A stretch of 64,000 nucleotides of DNA from Comamonas sp. Y33R10-2 (GTDB taxonomy: Bacteria > Pseudomonadota > Gammaproteobacteria > Burkholderiales > Burkholderiaceae_C). Shown here in pieces: positions 9,123 to 18,515 of this stretch (its first letter is position 1; the number at the start of each line of letters is the position of its first letter). The position numbers were made by a program, and so were the translations under genes. The notes beneath the pieces are model-generated. The model saw only the letters and a program-made list of their open reading frames with translations. It ran no database searches and was not told the DNA's origin. The stretch spans positions 1,302,001 through 1,366,000 of the forward strand of contig NZ_CP079925.1 in assembly GCF_019355935.1 (NCBI RefSeq), written 5' to 3'.

Positions 9123-9578
9123 ATGCATTCACTCTCTCAATCAGCACGTGCAGCGCGCCTTTGGAAAGTTTTGGCTTGGCTCAGCCTGTGCTGGGCCTTG
9201 TTTGTTTTGTGGGGTTGTCTGAATGAAACCGGAACTAGCGGTGGGCTGATTCTTCGACTGTTGCCGTTTTTGCGTGGCTTTGAGTACACGGACAAACTGG
9301 TGCACGCGGGGCTGCATGGCGTACTGGCCAGTCTGCTGTGGAGTACGGCCTGGGCGCGTGCCCATGCTGAGCAATCGCGCTGGTCAGGGCGTGCGGCGCT
9401 AGCTGTGGTGCTAATTTGCGCCAGCTATGGCGGCGTCATTGAGCTGCTGCAGGCGGGCTTTACCACCACGCGCGGCGCTGAGTGGCTGGATGCGCTGGCT
9501 AACACCACAGGGGCGGCATTGGCAGTGTTGTTCTGGCAATCATTGCGGGGGCTACTCTTTAAAAAAGATAGCGCTTAG
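9123..9578 (+). CDS. VanZ-like family membrane protein
   Basis: 151 residues from the ATG at 9123; an in-frame TTG two codons earlier is less likely. It has an N-terminal membrane segment, then the VanZ-like core motif DKLVHAGLHGVLASLLW, further membrane helices, and the conserved motif ...GGVIELLQAGFTTTRGAEWLDALANTTGAA. VanZ-like proteins are small integral membrane proteins. The founding member gives low-level teicoplanin resistance, but most chromosomal copies have no known role. It sits alone between a terminator and a convergent ligase gene. Confidence 0.85.
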   Translation: MHSLSQSARAARLWKVLAWLSLCWALFVLWGCLNETGTSGGLILRLLPFLRGFEYTDKLVHAGLHGVLASLLWSTAWARAHAEQSRWSGRAALAVVLICASYGGVIELLQAGFTTTRGAEWLDALANTTGAALAVLFWQSLRGLLFKKDSA

Positions 9579-9768
9579 TGCTTGTCTGTAAATGGTTTTT
9601 CCCTATAAACCTTTAGAAATCCAATCACTTGAGGGGGCGCTGTCGCATGACTTCAGTTTGAGGGCAGTCCAGTCCCGTGAATCGATTCAGGCGCTCAGCT
9701 GGTAAATTTTGAGCCGAAAGTGCCTCTAATTCATTAGCATCAACGGCAAGCAGCTATGGATTTTGAAT

Positions 9769-10707
9769 TTAGCGCGTGATTGCCTCAGGCTGAAAGCCGG
9801 GTTCATCGCGCATCCGCATAAAGCGAGCAAATCGCGGCAGGCCGCTTTTTTCATGCAGACCTTGATAGCGATAAGTAACCCAGCTGCCCAGCGGCGGCGG
9901 GTTTTTGCGCTGCTCAGCATTCAGGCCCGAGCCCAGCGCAAATTGCAGCCCTTGTGGGTTCTGCACGATGAGCGCCCCCGTCATGCCCTGCCACTGGCCG
10001 CGTCCGCTCTTGTAGCCAATGACTTTGGCTTCGGCGTCGTCAAACGGTTTGAGCTTGAGCAGATCGTCGCTGCGGCCACTGCGATAGGGCGCGCTGCCTT
10101 TGTGCAGCATCAGACCTTCACCGCCAGCTTTTACGACTTGATTCAGCAAGGTTTGCAGTTGCGCATCGCTGCTTAGTTTTTGCTGGGCCACCATCTGCAC
10201 CCAAGTCTGGTTGATGTGGGCCACGGTTTGTTTGAGCAGTGGCAGGCGTTCGTCAAAACTGCCGGGGGCAGCTGGCAGGTCAAACACCATGAACTGCATG
10301 CGTTGCCAAGCCGCATCGCTGGGCTGGGTCTGTGCAGTGGTGGACTGGGCGTGCGAGAACTGGCCGCGTCCGGCCCAGAGCTCGCCACCCATGGGCGTGG
10401 CAGGCCAGCCTTGGGTAAACCAGCTGGGCGCTGCAATCACCTGTCCGCTGCGGCTGATGAGTTGCAGGCCATTCCAGTAGCCGCGCACGCCATCGAGCTT
10501 TTCGCTGATCCAGTAGTCCTGCAGTGGCAGGCCGTTGCGCCAGATGTGGGCCAGCATGAGTGAGGGTGCTTGCGTTGCTATTGGTGCAGTTTTTTGCGCA
10601 GTGGTTTGCACTGCTGTTTGAGCTTGGAGCGGGGCGCTCAGCCAAAAACCGGCACATATCAGAGCGTGCAAAAACCAGGATGGAAATTTGAGTAGCGACA
10701 GCGGCAT
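9769..10707 (-). CDS. Secreted ATP-dependent DNA ligase (LigE-like)
   Basis: 312 residues. Residues 1-29 form a signal peptide (hydrophobic stretch, then SAPLQAQ). The nucleotidyltransferase motifs follow: motif I SEKLDGVRGYW with the adenylated lysine at residue 70, motif III MVFDLP, motif IV EGLMLHK and motif V LLKLKPFDDAEAKVIGY, with a small OB-fold-like C-terminus (LGSWVTYRYQGLHEKSGLPRF). Size and signal peptide match the minimal bacterial Lig E type, thought to act in the periplasm on nicked DNA, for example during DNA uptake or in biofilm DNA. GAGGAG precedes the ATG. It is separate from the essential NAD-dependent ligase. Confidence 0.92.
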   Translation of the reverse strand: MPLSLLKFPSWFLHALICAGFWLSAPLQAQTAVQTTAQKTAPIATQAPSLMLAHIWRNGLPLQDYWISEKLDGVRGYWNGLQLISRSGQVIAAPSWFTQGWPATPMGGELWAGRGQFSHAQSTTAQTQPSDAAWQRMQFMVFDLPAAPGSFDERLPLLKQTVAHINQTWVQMVAQQKLSSDAQLQTLLNQVVKAGGEGLMLHKGSAPYRSGRSDDLLKLKPFDDAEAKVIGYKSGRGQWQGMTGALIVQNPQGLQFALGSGLNAEQRKNPPPLGSWVTYRYQGLHEKSGLPRFARFMRMRDEPGFQPEAITR

Positions 10708-10836
10708 GGCGATCTCCTCATGGTCAAGCGGCCCATGCTAGAGCTGCCAGCGTGCGTTGTCTATGAAACTGCTGTATTGATATAAAAAAGATAGCGTCTA
10801 GTCAATACAGAATAAGGACTTTTGGCGGTTTAGGCA

Positions 10837-10869
10837 TAAAAAAGCCGCGACCTGTGGGTTGCGGCTTTG
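10837..10869 (-). terminator. Terminator after sodC
   Basis: Inverted repeat AAAGCCGC/GCGGCTTT with T run on the minus strand, just downstream of the sodC stop at 10887. Confidence 0.8.
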
Positions 10870-10886
10870 TGAGGGGGTGAGTTGCC

Positions 10887-11408
10887 TCAATCGCGCGTAA
10901 TCACGGCGCAGGCAATGCGGGCGCCGGCGTTGCCTGTGGGCTGGGTGGTGTAGTCATCCGCTTGGGCGTGGACGATGAGGCCGCGGTCAATCACGTTGCC
11001 GGGGCCCGCCAACAAGGTGATGTCGCGGGACTGCACATTGACGGTGGCCACGCCGTTGGAATCCGCCTTCAGGCTGGGCAGGTCGCCCATATGGTGCTGG
11101 GTGGAGTCGTATTTGCCGTGGGGGTTGCCCATGGGGTTGAAGTGACCCGCAGCAGCGTTGCCGTTGTCTGCGCAGTCGCCTTTGTCGTGAATGTGAAAGC
11201 CATGCTCAGAATTGGGCTTGAGGCCGCGAACCACGGCGCTGATAACGACCTGTTGGCCGGTCTTTTGGGTAAATTTCACATCACCGCTGACATTGCTGCC
11301 CGAGGTGGCTTGCAGCTTGGCGATGGCCTGCGCTTGCTGTGGCTCAGTAGTGCTGCACGCTGCCAGTGCTGCGGTGGAGAGGGCGAGAAGTACAAAACGC
11401 AATGACAT
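10887..11408 (-). CDS. sodC: Cu,Zn superoxide dismutase, lipoprotein
   Basis: Converts superoxide to hydrogen peroxide and oxygen in the periplasm. 173 residues. The N-terminus MSLRFVLLALSTAALAAC ends in a lipobox (LAAC, Cys 17), so the protein is probably lipid-anchored. Metal ligands are visible in HGFHIHDKGDC (Cu ligands His-x-His), GHFNPMGNPHG (Zn loop), HMGDLPSL and LIVHAQADDY. A second Cys near the end (ARIACAVI) can form the conserved disulfide. AAGGAGC precedes the start. It appears monocistronic, with its own terminator. Confidence 0.95.
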   Translation of the reverse strand: MSLRFVLLALSTAALAACSTTEPQQAQAIAKLQATSGSNVSGDVKFTQKTGQQVVISAVVRGLKPNSEHGFHIHDKGDCADNGNAAAGHFNPMGNPHGKYDSTQHHMGDLPSLKADSNGVATVNVQSRDITLLAGPGNVIDRGLIVHAQADDYTTQPTGNAGARIACAVITRD

Positions 11409-11576
11409 GAAAAGCTCCTTATGAATATTGATTGGGCTTAAAAATACTTTTTAACCATAGCTGCTGTGCTTGGCTGCGCTTGTAGGGCGAGGGCGGTGAT
11501 GCCTTGTGCATGGCGAAAAACACTAAACGCAAAACACGCAGCGAAAAACAAGGTAGCAAATAAATTGTCAAATAAA

Positions 11577-11612
11577 AAGCCCCGCAGGTATTTGCGTACC
11601 TGCGGGGCTTTG
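11577..11612 (-). terminator. Terminator after fabI
   Basis: A 14-bp perfect stem (AAGCCCCGCAGGTA with its complement, 6-base loop) followed on the minus strand by a T-rich stretch. It lies 45 bases past the fabI stop. Confidence 0.85.
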
Positions 11613-11657
11613 GAAGTGTCAACTTTTAAGGCTTAGTCAGAGACTTTCGCAAGCCGC

Positions 11658-12458
11658 TTAGACCTGATCGGCAGACAGGCCTGCGGTTTGGCTAAAGCCG
11701 CCGTCCACATAGGTGATCTCGGCGGTCACGCCCGATGCCAAGTCGCTCAGCAAGAAAGCGGCGACATTGCCCACGTCTTCAATGGTCACGTTGCGGCGCA
11801 GGGGCGATGCATCGGCCACGCGGCCCAGCAGCTTGCCGAAGTCCTTGATGCCCGAGGCGGCCAAAGTCTTGATGGGGCCGGCGGAGATGCCGTTGGCACG
11901 GATGGCGCGGCCGTCTTCGGTGCGGCCCACGGCTTCAGCCAGGTAGCGCACAGAAGCTTCCAGCGATGCCTTGGCCAGACCCATGGTGTTGTAGTTCGGG
12001 ATGGAGCGCAGGGCGCCCAAGTACGACAGGGTCAGCAGCGAGGACTTGTCGTTGAGCAGCGGCATAGCAGCCTTGGCCATGGCAGGGAAGCTGTAGGCGC
12101 TGATGTCGTGGGCAATGCGGAAGTTTTCGCGCGACAGACCGTCGAGGAAGTTGCCGGCAATCGCTTCGCGGGGGGCAAAACCGATGGAGTGCACAAAACC
12201 GTCAAACTTGCCCCAAGCGGCGCCCAGATCGGCAAACATCTTGTCGATTTGCTCGTCGCTGCCCACGTCGCAATCAAAAATCAGCTTGGAGTCAAAGTCG
12301 GCAGCGAACTCGGTGATGCGGTCTTTGAAGCGTTCACCCACATAGCTGAAAGCCAGCTCTGCGCCTTGTGCGTGGCAGGCCTTGGCGATGCCGTAGGCGA
12401 TGGAACGGTTGGACAGAACGCCCGTGATCAGCAGCTTTTTACCGGTGAGAAAACCCAT
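11658..12458 (-). CDS. fabI: Enoyl-[acyl-carrier-protein] reductase (NADH)
   Basis: Last step of each fatty-acid elongation cycle: reduces trans-2-enoyl-ACP with NADH. 266 residues, close to the normal 262. The FabI-type N-terminus [23 protein letters not shown] carries the nucleotide-binding turn. The catalytic pair is in [24 protein letters not shown], with the Tyr-x6-Lys spacing of this family (YNTMGLAK), and the C-terminus ends with the usual [17 protein letters not shown] precedes the ATG. It seems to be a single-gene unit and is a known target of triclosan-type inhibitors. Confidence 0.95.
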   Translation of the reverse strand: MGFLTGKKLLITGVLSNRSIAYGIAKACHAQGAELAFSYVGERFKDRITEFAADFDSKLIFDCDVGSDEQIDKMFADLGAAWGKFDGFVHSIGFAPREAIAGNFLDGLSRENFRIAHDISAYSFPAMAKAAMPLLNDKSSLLTLSYLGALRSIPNYNTMGLAKASLEASVRYLAEAVGRTEDGRAIRANGISAGPIKTLAASGIKDFGKLLGRVADASPLRRNVTIEDVGNVAAFLLSDLASGVTAEITYVDGGFSQTAGLSADQV

Positions 12459-12579
12459 TGTTGATCTCCAGAGAAAATATTAAGAGGGGGACTGCACCAC
12501 CTGTGGCGGCGGCGCTATCTTTAAAAACGTATCCGTAGGAACTGACCGATAGTCAGCCTAGCTAGGGCAGAATTGTCGC

Positions 12580-14394
12580 ATGCGCCATTGGATGATTTGT
12601 TCAGCCCTGATTACCTGCAGCCAAGTTGCCACGCCAGCTTGGGCGGCACATGCCTATGCACTGTGGGGCGAGCCGCGGTATGCGGCGGATTTCAAGCACT
12701 TTGATTATGTGAACCCCGCGGCCCCCAAGGGCGGCGAGTTGCGCATGGTGAGTAATCTGCGTTACTCCACCTTTGATAAGTACAACCCCTTCACCATCAA
12801 AGGCTCGCCGCCCGCCTACGTGGGGGACATGCTGCTGGAGACGCTGCTCGCGCCCAGCCTTGATGAAACGGCCACGGGCTACGGCCTGCTGGCTGAAGAT
12901 GTGGATGTGGCGGCCGACGGCCTGTCTGCCACCTTCAGGCTGCGCAAGCAGGCGCGCTTTCACAACGGAAAGCCGGTGCTGGCGCAGGATGTAAAGCACA
13001 GCTATGAGACGCTGCTGAGCAAATACGCATCGCCCGGCTACAAGACTTTATTTACCGAGGTGGATGGCTGCGATGTGCTCGATGAGCGCACGGTGCGCTT
13101 TCGCTTCAAAAAGCCCAATCGGGATTTGCCGCTGACCGTGGGTGCCGCCCTGCCGGTGTTTAGCCGCGACTGGGGGCTGGATGCGAATGGCAAGCCCAAG
13201 CCTTTTGATCAGGTGGTGACGGATATACCGATTGGCAGCGGCCCTTACAAAATTGGCCCAGTCAAGTTTGGCAAAGACATTACCTATGTGCGCGACGCTT
13301 CATACTGGGGCGCTTCACTGCCAGTGCGCGTGGGGCAGGCCAACTTTGATCGCATCACCATCAAGATCTACAAAGACGCAACGGCGCGGCTTGAGGCACT
13401 GAAGGCGGGCGAGTTTGACCTGATGCGCATCAACAGCGCAGGCGACTGGGCGCGGCGCTTGACGGGCAAGCGCTTTAACTCGGGCGAGCTGGTCAAGGGT
13501 GAGTTTGAGAACAAGCTGCCCTCGGGCTTTCAGAGCTTTTTCTTGAACACAAGGCGCGAGCAACTCAAAGATGTGCGCGTGCGCGAGGCGCTGGGCCTTG
13601 CCTACGACTATGAGTGGATGAATCGCCAGATGTTCTACGGCGCCTACCAGCGCGTGCATGGCCTGTTTGGCAACACTGCCTGCGAGACCCAAGGCGAGCC
13701 CACCGAGGCGGAACTGGCGCTGCTGCAGCCCTACAAAGGCAGTTTGCCGCCCGCCACGCTGGGGCCTATGGCCCAGCCGCCGCGCACCGATACAGGCGAG
13801 GGCTTGCGCGGAAATCTGCGCCGCGCGCAAAAGCTGCTGGCCGATGCAGGCTGGAGCGTCAAAGACGGGGCGCTGCGCAACGCCGCTGGCGAGGCCATGC
13901 AGATCGAATATTTGGACAGCGGCGAAGGCGGCATCAAGGCGGTGAGCAGTTGGATGCGCAATCTGGAAAAGTTGGGCATCACGCTCAAGGTGCGTAATGT
14001 GGACTACGCCCTCTACCAGCAGCGCATGGACAAATACGATTTCGATATCGTGACGCTGAACGTGCCCGGCACGCACAACCCGGGTCAGGAATATGCGGAG
14101 CTGTTCGGCAGTGCCGCCGCTGATATCGAAGGTGCATCTAACTATGTGGGCCTGAAAAGCAAGGCGGTTGACGACATCATCGCGCAGATGGCGTCGGCCA
14201 AATCTGAGCAGCAGATGCTGCCCGCCTGCCACGCGCTGGAGCGCATCATCGCGCACGGCCACTACCTGATTCCGCAGTACTTCTCGGGCAAGCACCGAAT
14301 GGTGTATGACGACTGGAGACTGGCCCTGCCGGGGAAAATTCCACCTTATTCGCCCGGTGAGATGTGGGTGGTTTATACCGGCTGGGCCAAGTAA
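12580..14394 (+). CDS. yejA: Periplasmic peptide-binding protein of YejABEF transporter
   Basis: Extracellular solute-binding protein family 5, 604 residues, with an N-terminal signal peptide (to about AWAAHA). The start AHAYALWGEPRYAADFKHFDYVNPAAPKGGELRM is highly typical of YejA. It binds oligopeptides and, in enterobacteria, the microcin C peptide-nucleotide, and delivers them to YejBEF. It is first in a yejA-B-E-F cluster; the yejB start lies 104 bases downstream across a GC-rich repeat. The motif FFLNTRREQLKDVRVREALGLAYD is a family hallmark. Confidence 0.93.
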   Translation: MRHWMICSALITCSQVATPAWAAHAYALWGEPRYAADFKHFDYVNPAAPKGGELRMVSNLRYSTFDKYNPFTIKGSPPAYVGDMLLETLLAPSLDETATGYGLLAEDVDVAADGLSATFRLRKQARFHNGKPVLAQDVKHSYETLLSKYASPGYKTLFTEVDGCDVLDERTVRFRFKKPNRDLPLTVGAALPVFSRDWGLDANGKPKPFDQVVTDIPIGSGPYKIGPVKFGKDITYVRDASYWGASLPVRVGQANFDRITIKIYKDATARLEALKAGEFDLMRINSAGDWARRLTGKRFNSGELVKGEFENKLPSGFQSFFLNTRREQLKDVRVREALGLAYDYEWMNRQMFYGAYQRVHGLFGNTACETQGEPTEAELALLQPYKGSLPPATLGPMAQPPRTDTGEGLRGNLRRAQKLLADAGWSVKDGALRNAAGEAMQIEYLDSGEGGIKAVSSWMRNLEKLGITLKVRNVDYALYQQRMDKYDFDIVTLNVPGTHNPGQEYAELFGSAAADIEGASNYVGLKSKAVDDIIAQMASAKSEQQMLPACHALERIIAHGHYLIPQYFSGKHRMVYDDWRLALPGKIPPYSPGEMWVVYTGWAK

Positions 14395-14498
14395 TGTGGC
14401 CCCCACGCTCCACCGTTGCACGGGTCGCTGCCCCCCAAGGGGGCTGGCCTTGCTTGGGGCAGCACGGCGCTGCGGTCGAAAACAAGGGTTGATCGAAA
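14395..14498. repeat. GC-rich intergenic repeat-like element between yejA and yejB
   Basis: The spacer contains an inverted repeat of the form CTGCCCCCCAAGGGGGC followed by TTGCTTGGGGC, the style of the dispersed intergenic elements I recall from Comamonadaceae genomes. It may form a hairpin affecting relative expression of yejA over yejB. That it is multi-copy is inference; only this copy is clear in the window. Confidence 0.45.
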
Positions 14499-15527
14499 AT
14501 GTTTGCCTATATTCTCAAACGCATCTTGCTGATGATTCCCACGCTGCTGGGTGTGCTGCTGCTGACCTTTATCGTTATTCAGTTTGTGCCCGGTGGCCCT
14601 GTAGAGCAATATTTGGCAGAAGCCAAGACTGGCGCGGGGCGCGGAGTGGAAGGTGCATCCATGAGCTACCGCGGCGGGCAAGGTGTGGACCCCAAGCGGC
14701 TGGAAGAGATCAAGGCCCTGTATGGCTTTGACAAACCGCCCGTTGAACGCTTTGTGCAGATGCTGGGCCAGTTTGCGCGCTTTGATCTGGGGACCAGTTT
14801 TTTCCAGAACAAAAGCGTGTGGGCCTTGGTCAAAGAAAAACTGCCTGTCTCCATCAGTCTGGGTTTGTGGACGTTTTTTATCAGCTATCTGGTCGCCGTG
14901 CCGCTGGGTATTGCCAAGGCTGTGCGTGCCGGCTCGCGCTTTGATCTGGCCACCACGGTGCTCATCCTGATTGGCTATGCCATCCCCGGCTTTGTGCTGG
15001 GCGTGGCCCTGCTGGTGGTTTTTGGCGGTCAGCTGCAATGGTTTCCGCTGCGGGGGCTGACCTCATCGAACTTTGATGAACTCAGCGCCATGGGCAAGGT
15101 GGTCGATTACCTCTGGCACATCGCGCTACCCATTACAGCCATGGTGGCGGGTAGTTTTGCCGTCACGGCCATGCTGACCAAGAACTCGTTTCTTGAAGAA
15201 ATCCGCAAGCAATATGTGCTGACGGCGCGTGCCAAAGGTTTGAGCGAGCGGCAAGTGCTCTACAAGCATGTGTTTCGCAATGCGCTGATTCCCATCGTCA
15301 CCGGCTTTCCGTCTGCCTTTATTGGCGCCTTCTTCGCCGGGGCACTGCTGATCGAGACGCTGTTCTCGCTCGATGGACTGGGCTTGCTCAGCTACGAAAG
15401 CGTGATTCGCCGCGACTTTCCCGTGGTGCTGGGCACGCTGTATTTGTTCACGCTGATTGGGCTGGTGACCAAGCTCATCAGCGATCTTTGCTATGTATGG
15501 GTTGATCCTCGGGTCAAGTTTGACTGA
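14499..15527 (+). CDS. yejB: Peptide ABC transporter permease YejB
   Basis: Inner-membrane permease of the DppB/OppB family, 342 residues. It starts MFAYILKRILLMIPTLLGVLLLTFIVIQF, the standard first membrane helix of this family, then has a large periplasmic loop and five more helices. The cytoplasmic EAA-like coupling motif is RAKGLSERQVLYKHVFRNALIP. It forms a heterodimer with YejE. The insertion after helix 1 (EAKTGAGRGVEGASMSYRGG) is a YejB trait. Confidence 0.93.
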   Translation: MFAYILKRILLMIPTLLGVLLLTFIVIQFVPGGPVEQYLAEAKTGAGRGVEGASMSYRGGQGVDPKRLEEIKALYGFDKPPVERFVQMLGQFARFDLGTSFFQNKSVWALVKEKLPVSISLGLWTFFISYLVAVPLGIAKAVRAGSRFDLATTVLILIGYAIPGFVLGVALLVVFGGQLQWFPLRGLTSSNFDELSAMGKVVDYLWHIALPITAMVAGSFAVTAMLTKNSFLEEIRKQYVLTARAKGLSERQVLYKHVFRNALIPIVTGFPSAFIGAFFAGALLIETLFSLDGLGLLSYESVIRRDFPVVLGTLYLFTLIGLVTKLISDLCYVWVDPRVKFD

Positions 15528-15531
15528 TTTC

Positions 15532-16677
15532 ATGAAAAATGAGCCTCAAGCCAATATGGTACAAGCACTAGAAGCTATGAATTCAGGAGTAAAAGCCGTG
15601 CCCTCAGCGCCTGCAGCCCCGTCAGAATCGCCGGGGCGCAGAGCTTGGCGGCGCTTCAAATCCAACCGGCTGGGTTTTGTCAGTCTGGTGATTTTTTCGG
15701 TGCTGGTCGTGCTCAGCTTGTTTGCAGAAGTGCTATCCAACGACAAGCCTCTTATCGTGCGCTATGAGGGGCAGACCTATCTGCCGCTGCTCAATGACTA
15801 CCCCGAGACCACCTTTGGCGGCGACTTTCATACACCCACGGACTATCTCGATCCCTTTATTCAGCAAAAGCTGAGCGAGGGCAGCAACTGGGCCATCTTC
15901 CCCATCAACCGCTACGGCAAGGCCACCATCAACTATTTTGCCAAGTCGCCCAACCCATCGGCTCCATCGGCCGATAACTGGCTGGGCACGGACGACCGGG
16001 GGCGTGATCTGCTGGCACAGCTCATCTACGGCTTTCGTGTCAGCGTGCTGTTCGGGCTGGCGCTGACGGTGGTGGGTGTGCTGCTGGGCGTGCTGGCCGG
16101 GGCGGTGCAGGGTTTTTTTGGCGGCAAGATCGATCTGGCCTTTCAGCGCTTTTCAGAAATCTGGGGCTCCATGCCCGAGCTATACCTGCTCATCATCTTC
16201 AGCGCGCTGTTTGCGCCCAGCGTGTCGCTGCTGCTGGTCTTGCTTAGTCTGTTTGGCTGGATGGGTCTGGCCGACTATGTGCGCGCCGAATTCTTCCGCA
16301 ATCGCCAGTTGGACTATGTCAAATCTGCGCAGGCGCTGGGTGCCAGCAATCGCTCCATCATCTTTCGCCACATTCTGCCCAACAGCATGACGCCGGTGAT
16401 CACCTTTCTGCCCTTCCGCATGAGCGGGGCCATTTTGGCGCTGACGTCGCTGGACTTTTTGGGGCTGGGCGTCCCACCCGGCACGCCCAGTCTGGGTGAG
16501 TTGCTCAGTCAGGGCAAAAACAATATTGATGCGTGGTGGATTTCGCTGTCCACCTTTGCCGTGCTGGTCATCAGCTTGCTGCTGCTGACCTTTATGGGTG
16601 ACGCCCTGCGCGATGCGCTGGACCCGCGCAAGCAGGCAAAGAGCGCTGCGGTTAAGAGCGGGGGAGGCAAGCCATGA
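15532..16677 (+). CDS. yejE: Peptide ABC transporter permease YejE
   Basis: Second permease of the Yej system, 381 residues from the ATG at 15532, just after the yejB stop. An in-frame ATG at 15493 would overlap yejB and is less likely. A variable N-terminal tail is followed by SPGRRAWRRFKSNRLGFVSLVIFSVLVV (first helix), a periplasmic loop (ETTFGGDFHTPTDYLDP) and the DppC-like core NWLGTDDRGRDLLAQLIYGFRVS. The EAA loop is AQALGASNRSIIFRHILPNS. Its stop overlaps the yejF start (ATGA), which indicates translational coupling. Confidence 0.93.
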   Translation: MKNEPQANMVQALEAMNSGVKAVPSAPAAPSESPGRRAWRRFKSNRLGFVSLVIFSVLVVLSLFAEVLSNDKPLIVRYEGQTYLPLLNDYPETTFGGDFHTPTDYLDPFIQQKLSEGSNWAIFPINRYGKATINYFAKSPNPSAPSADNWLGTDDRGRDLLAQLIYGFRVSVLFGLALTVVGVLLGVLAGAVQGFFGGKIDLAFQRFSEIWGSMPELYLLIIFSALFAPSVSLLLVLLSLFGWMGLADYVRAEFFRNRQLDYVKSAQALGASNRSIIFRHILPNSMTPVITFLPFRMSGAILALTSLDFLGLGVPPGTPSLGELLSQGKNNIDAWWISLSTFAVLVISLLLLTFMGDALRDALDPRKQAKSAAVKSGGGKP

Positions 16678-18317
16678 GCGAGCTCAATAAGACGAGCACA
16701 TTGCTTTCAGTGCGCGACCTGAGCGTGTCTTTTGCGGGCAAGAGCGTGGTGCAGGGCGTGAGTTTTGACATGGCTGCCGGTGAAAAGCTGGCGCTGGTGG
16801 GTGAGTCGGGTTCGGGCAAATCCGTCACAGCTCTGTCTTTGCTGCGACTGGTGGGTGATGCTCAATTAAGCGGCCAGTGCTTGCTAGACGGGCGCGACCT
16901 GCTACGACTTTCAGAACGCGAGATGCAGGCTGTGCGCGGCGGCGATATCGCCATGATTTTTCAGGAGCCGATGACGGCGCTGAACCCGCTTATGACTGTG
17001 GGCGATCAGGTGGCCGAGGTGCTACAACTCAAGCAGGCGCTGAGCAAGGCGCAGGCACTTAAGCAGGCAGTGGAGTTGTTGGCCACGACGGGCATACCCG
17101 AGCCAGAGCGCCGAGCACAAAGCTATCCGCATCAGCTCAGTGGCGGGCAACGCCAGCGTGCCATGATCGCCATGGCGCTGGCCAGTCGCCCGCGCCTGCT
17201 GCTGGCCGATGAGCCCACCACGGCGCTGGATGTGACGCTGCGCGGCCAGATTCTGGATTTGCTGGCTGATTTACAGCGCCAGACCGGCATGGCCGTGCTG
17301 ATGATTACGCATGACCTGAATCTGGTGCGCCGCTTTGCCGACCGTGTGGCGGTGATGGAAAAAGGCGTGCTGGTTGAGCAGGGCGCTGTGGCCGCTGTCA
17401 TGCAAAACCCGCAGCATGCCTATACCCGCAAGCTGCTGGCCAGCAAGCCCGTGCGCGATGTGAATGATGGGGCTCTACCGGCCGATGCGCTGGATGTGGT
17501 GCAGGCCAAAGCGCTGCAAGTGAGCTATGCCACGCCGCTGCCGGGTATTCGGGGCTGGTTCAAAAAAGGGGCCTTCGTTGCGGTCAAGGCCGCGGATATG
17601 GCGCTCAAGAGCGGCCGCACGCTGGGTGTGATTGGCGAATCTGGCTCAGGCAAATCCACGCTGGCGCAGGCCGTGCTGGGGCTGCTGCCTTATGGGGGCG
17701 AGTTGCAGGTGGCGGGCAAGCAATGGCAGCAGCCGGCCATTCGCAACAGCACCGCTAACTTGGCACTGCGTCGCAAAATTCAGGTGGTTTTTCAAGACCC
17801 GTTCTCGTCGCTATCACCTCGCATGACGGTGGAAGAAATCGTGGGCGAAGGTCTGCAAATCCACGCCCCAGAGTTAAGCGCCGACCAGCGCCGTGAGCGT
17901 GTGCTGAAAATGCTGGCCGAGGTGGGCATGACCGATGCGCAGTTCCCCGGCTTGCTGCAGCGCTATCCGCATGAGTTTTCGGGCGGGCAGCGGCAGCGGT
18001 TGGCCATCTCGCGTGCGCTCATCATGCAGCCCGAGGTGCTGGTGCTTGATGAGCCCACCAGCGCGCTTGACGTGACTATTCAGCAGCAGGTGCTGGCGAT
18101 GCTGCAGAGGCTGCAAAAAGAGCGCGGGCTGGCCTATCTGCTTATCACCCATGATGTGGATGTGATTCGCGCCATGGCCCATGAGGTGCTGGTGATGAAG
18201 GACGGCCAGATTGTGGAGCAGGGGTCTGTGCAGCAAGTTCTACAGGCACCACAGCAGGCCTATACACGCCAGCTGGTTGAGGCGGTTGGAGAAGACTTGC
18301 AAGCCGTTGGGAAGTAA
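16674..18317 (+). CDS. yejF: Duplicated ABC ATPase YejF
   Basis: 547-residue fused double ATPase that powers YejABEF. Domain 1 has Walker A GESGSGKS (about residues 39-46), signature LSGGQRQRAM and Walker B LLLADEP. Domain 2 repeats Walker A GESGSGKS (about 322-329), FSGGQRQRLAISRAL and [13 protein letters not shown]. Each half ends with the oligopeptide-transporter C-terminal extension (QNPQHAYTRKLL, QAPQQAYTRQLV). It overlaps yejE by 4 bases. No terminator is obvious directly after it. Confidence 0.94.
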   Translation: MSELNKTSTLLSVRDLSVSFAGKSVVQGVSFDMAAGEKLALVGESGSGKSVTALSLLRLVGDAQLSGQCLLDGRDLLRLSEREMQAVRGGDIAMIFQEPMTALNPLMTVGDQVAEVLQLKQALSKAQALKQAVELLATTGIPEPERRAQSYPHQLSGGQRQRAMIAMALASRPRLLLADEPTTALDVTLRGQILDLLADLQRQTGMAVLMITHDLNLVRRFADRVAVMEKGVLVEQGAVAAVMQNPQHAYTRKLLASKPVRDVNDGALPADALDVVQAKALQVSYATPLPGIRGWFKKGAFVAVKAADMALKSGRTLGVIGESGSGKSTLAQAVLGLLPYGGELQVAGKQWQQPAIRNSTANLALRRKIQVVFQDPFSSLSPRMTVEEIVGEGLQIHAPELSADQRRERVLKMLAEVGMTDAQFPGLLQRYPHEFSGGQRQRLAISRALIMQPEVLVLDEPTSALDVTIQQQVLAMLQRLQKERGLAYLLITHDVDVIRAMAHEVLVMKDGQIVEQGSVQQVLQAPQQAYTRQLVEAVGEDLQAVGK

Positions 18318-18515
18318 AAATTGATAGCGTTTGGTGCTTGTTGGGTAATGACTGAAGCGCTAAATAATTGAGTTTGAGGTCAATCTGAGGCCTTGATTTG
18401 GGGCTTTGGGCATGAAAAACATTGAATCCGTACTCAAAAACATGTATTTGTTTGGCGCGAATTCTCTGGCTGTGGCCTAATTGCTGTTTTTCAACCGACC
18501 AATTGAGAACTCGAC

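Noticed and set aside
11419..11622. 67-codon minus-strand frame between fabI and sodC
   Set aside because: It includes the fabI terminator and has no domain; probably accidental.
18412..18480. 22-codon frame (MKNIESVLKNMYLFGANSLA...)
   Set aside because: Too short to support without a ribosome-binding site or homology; may be chance.
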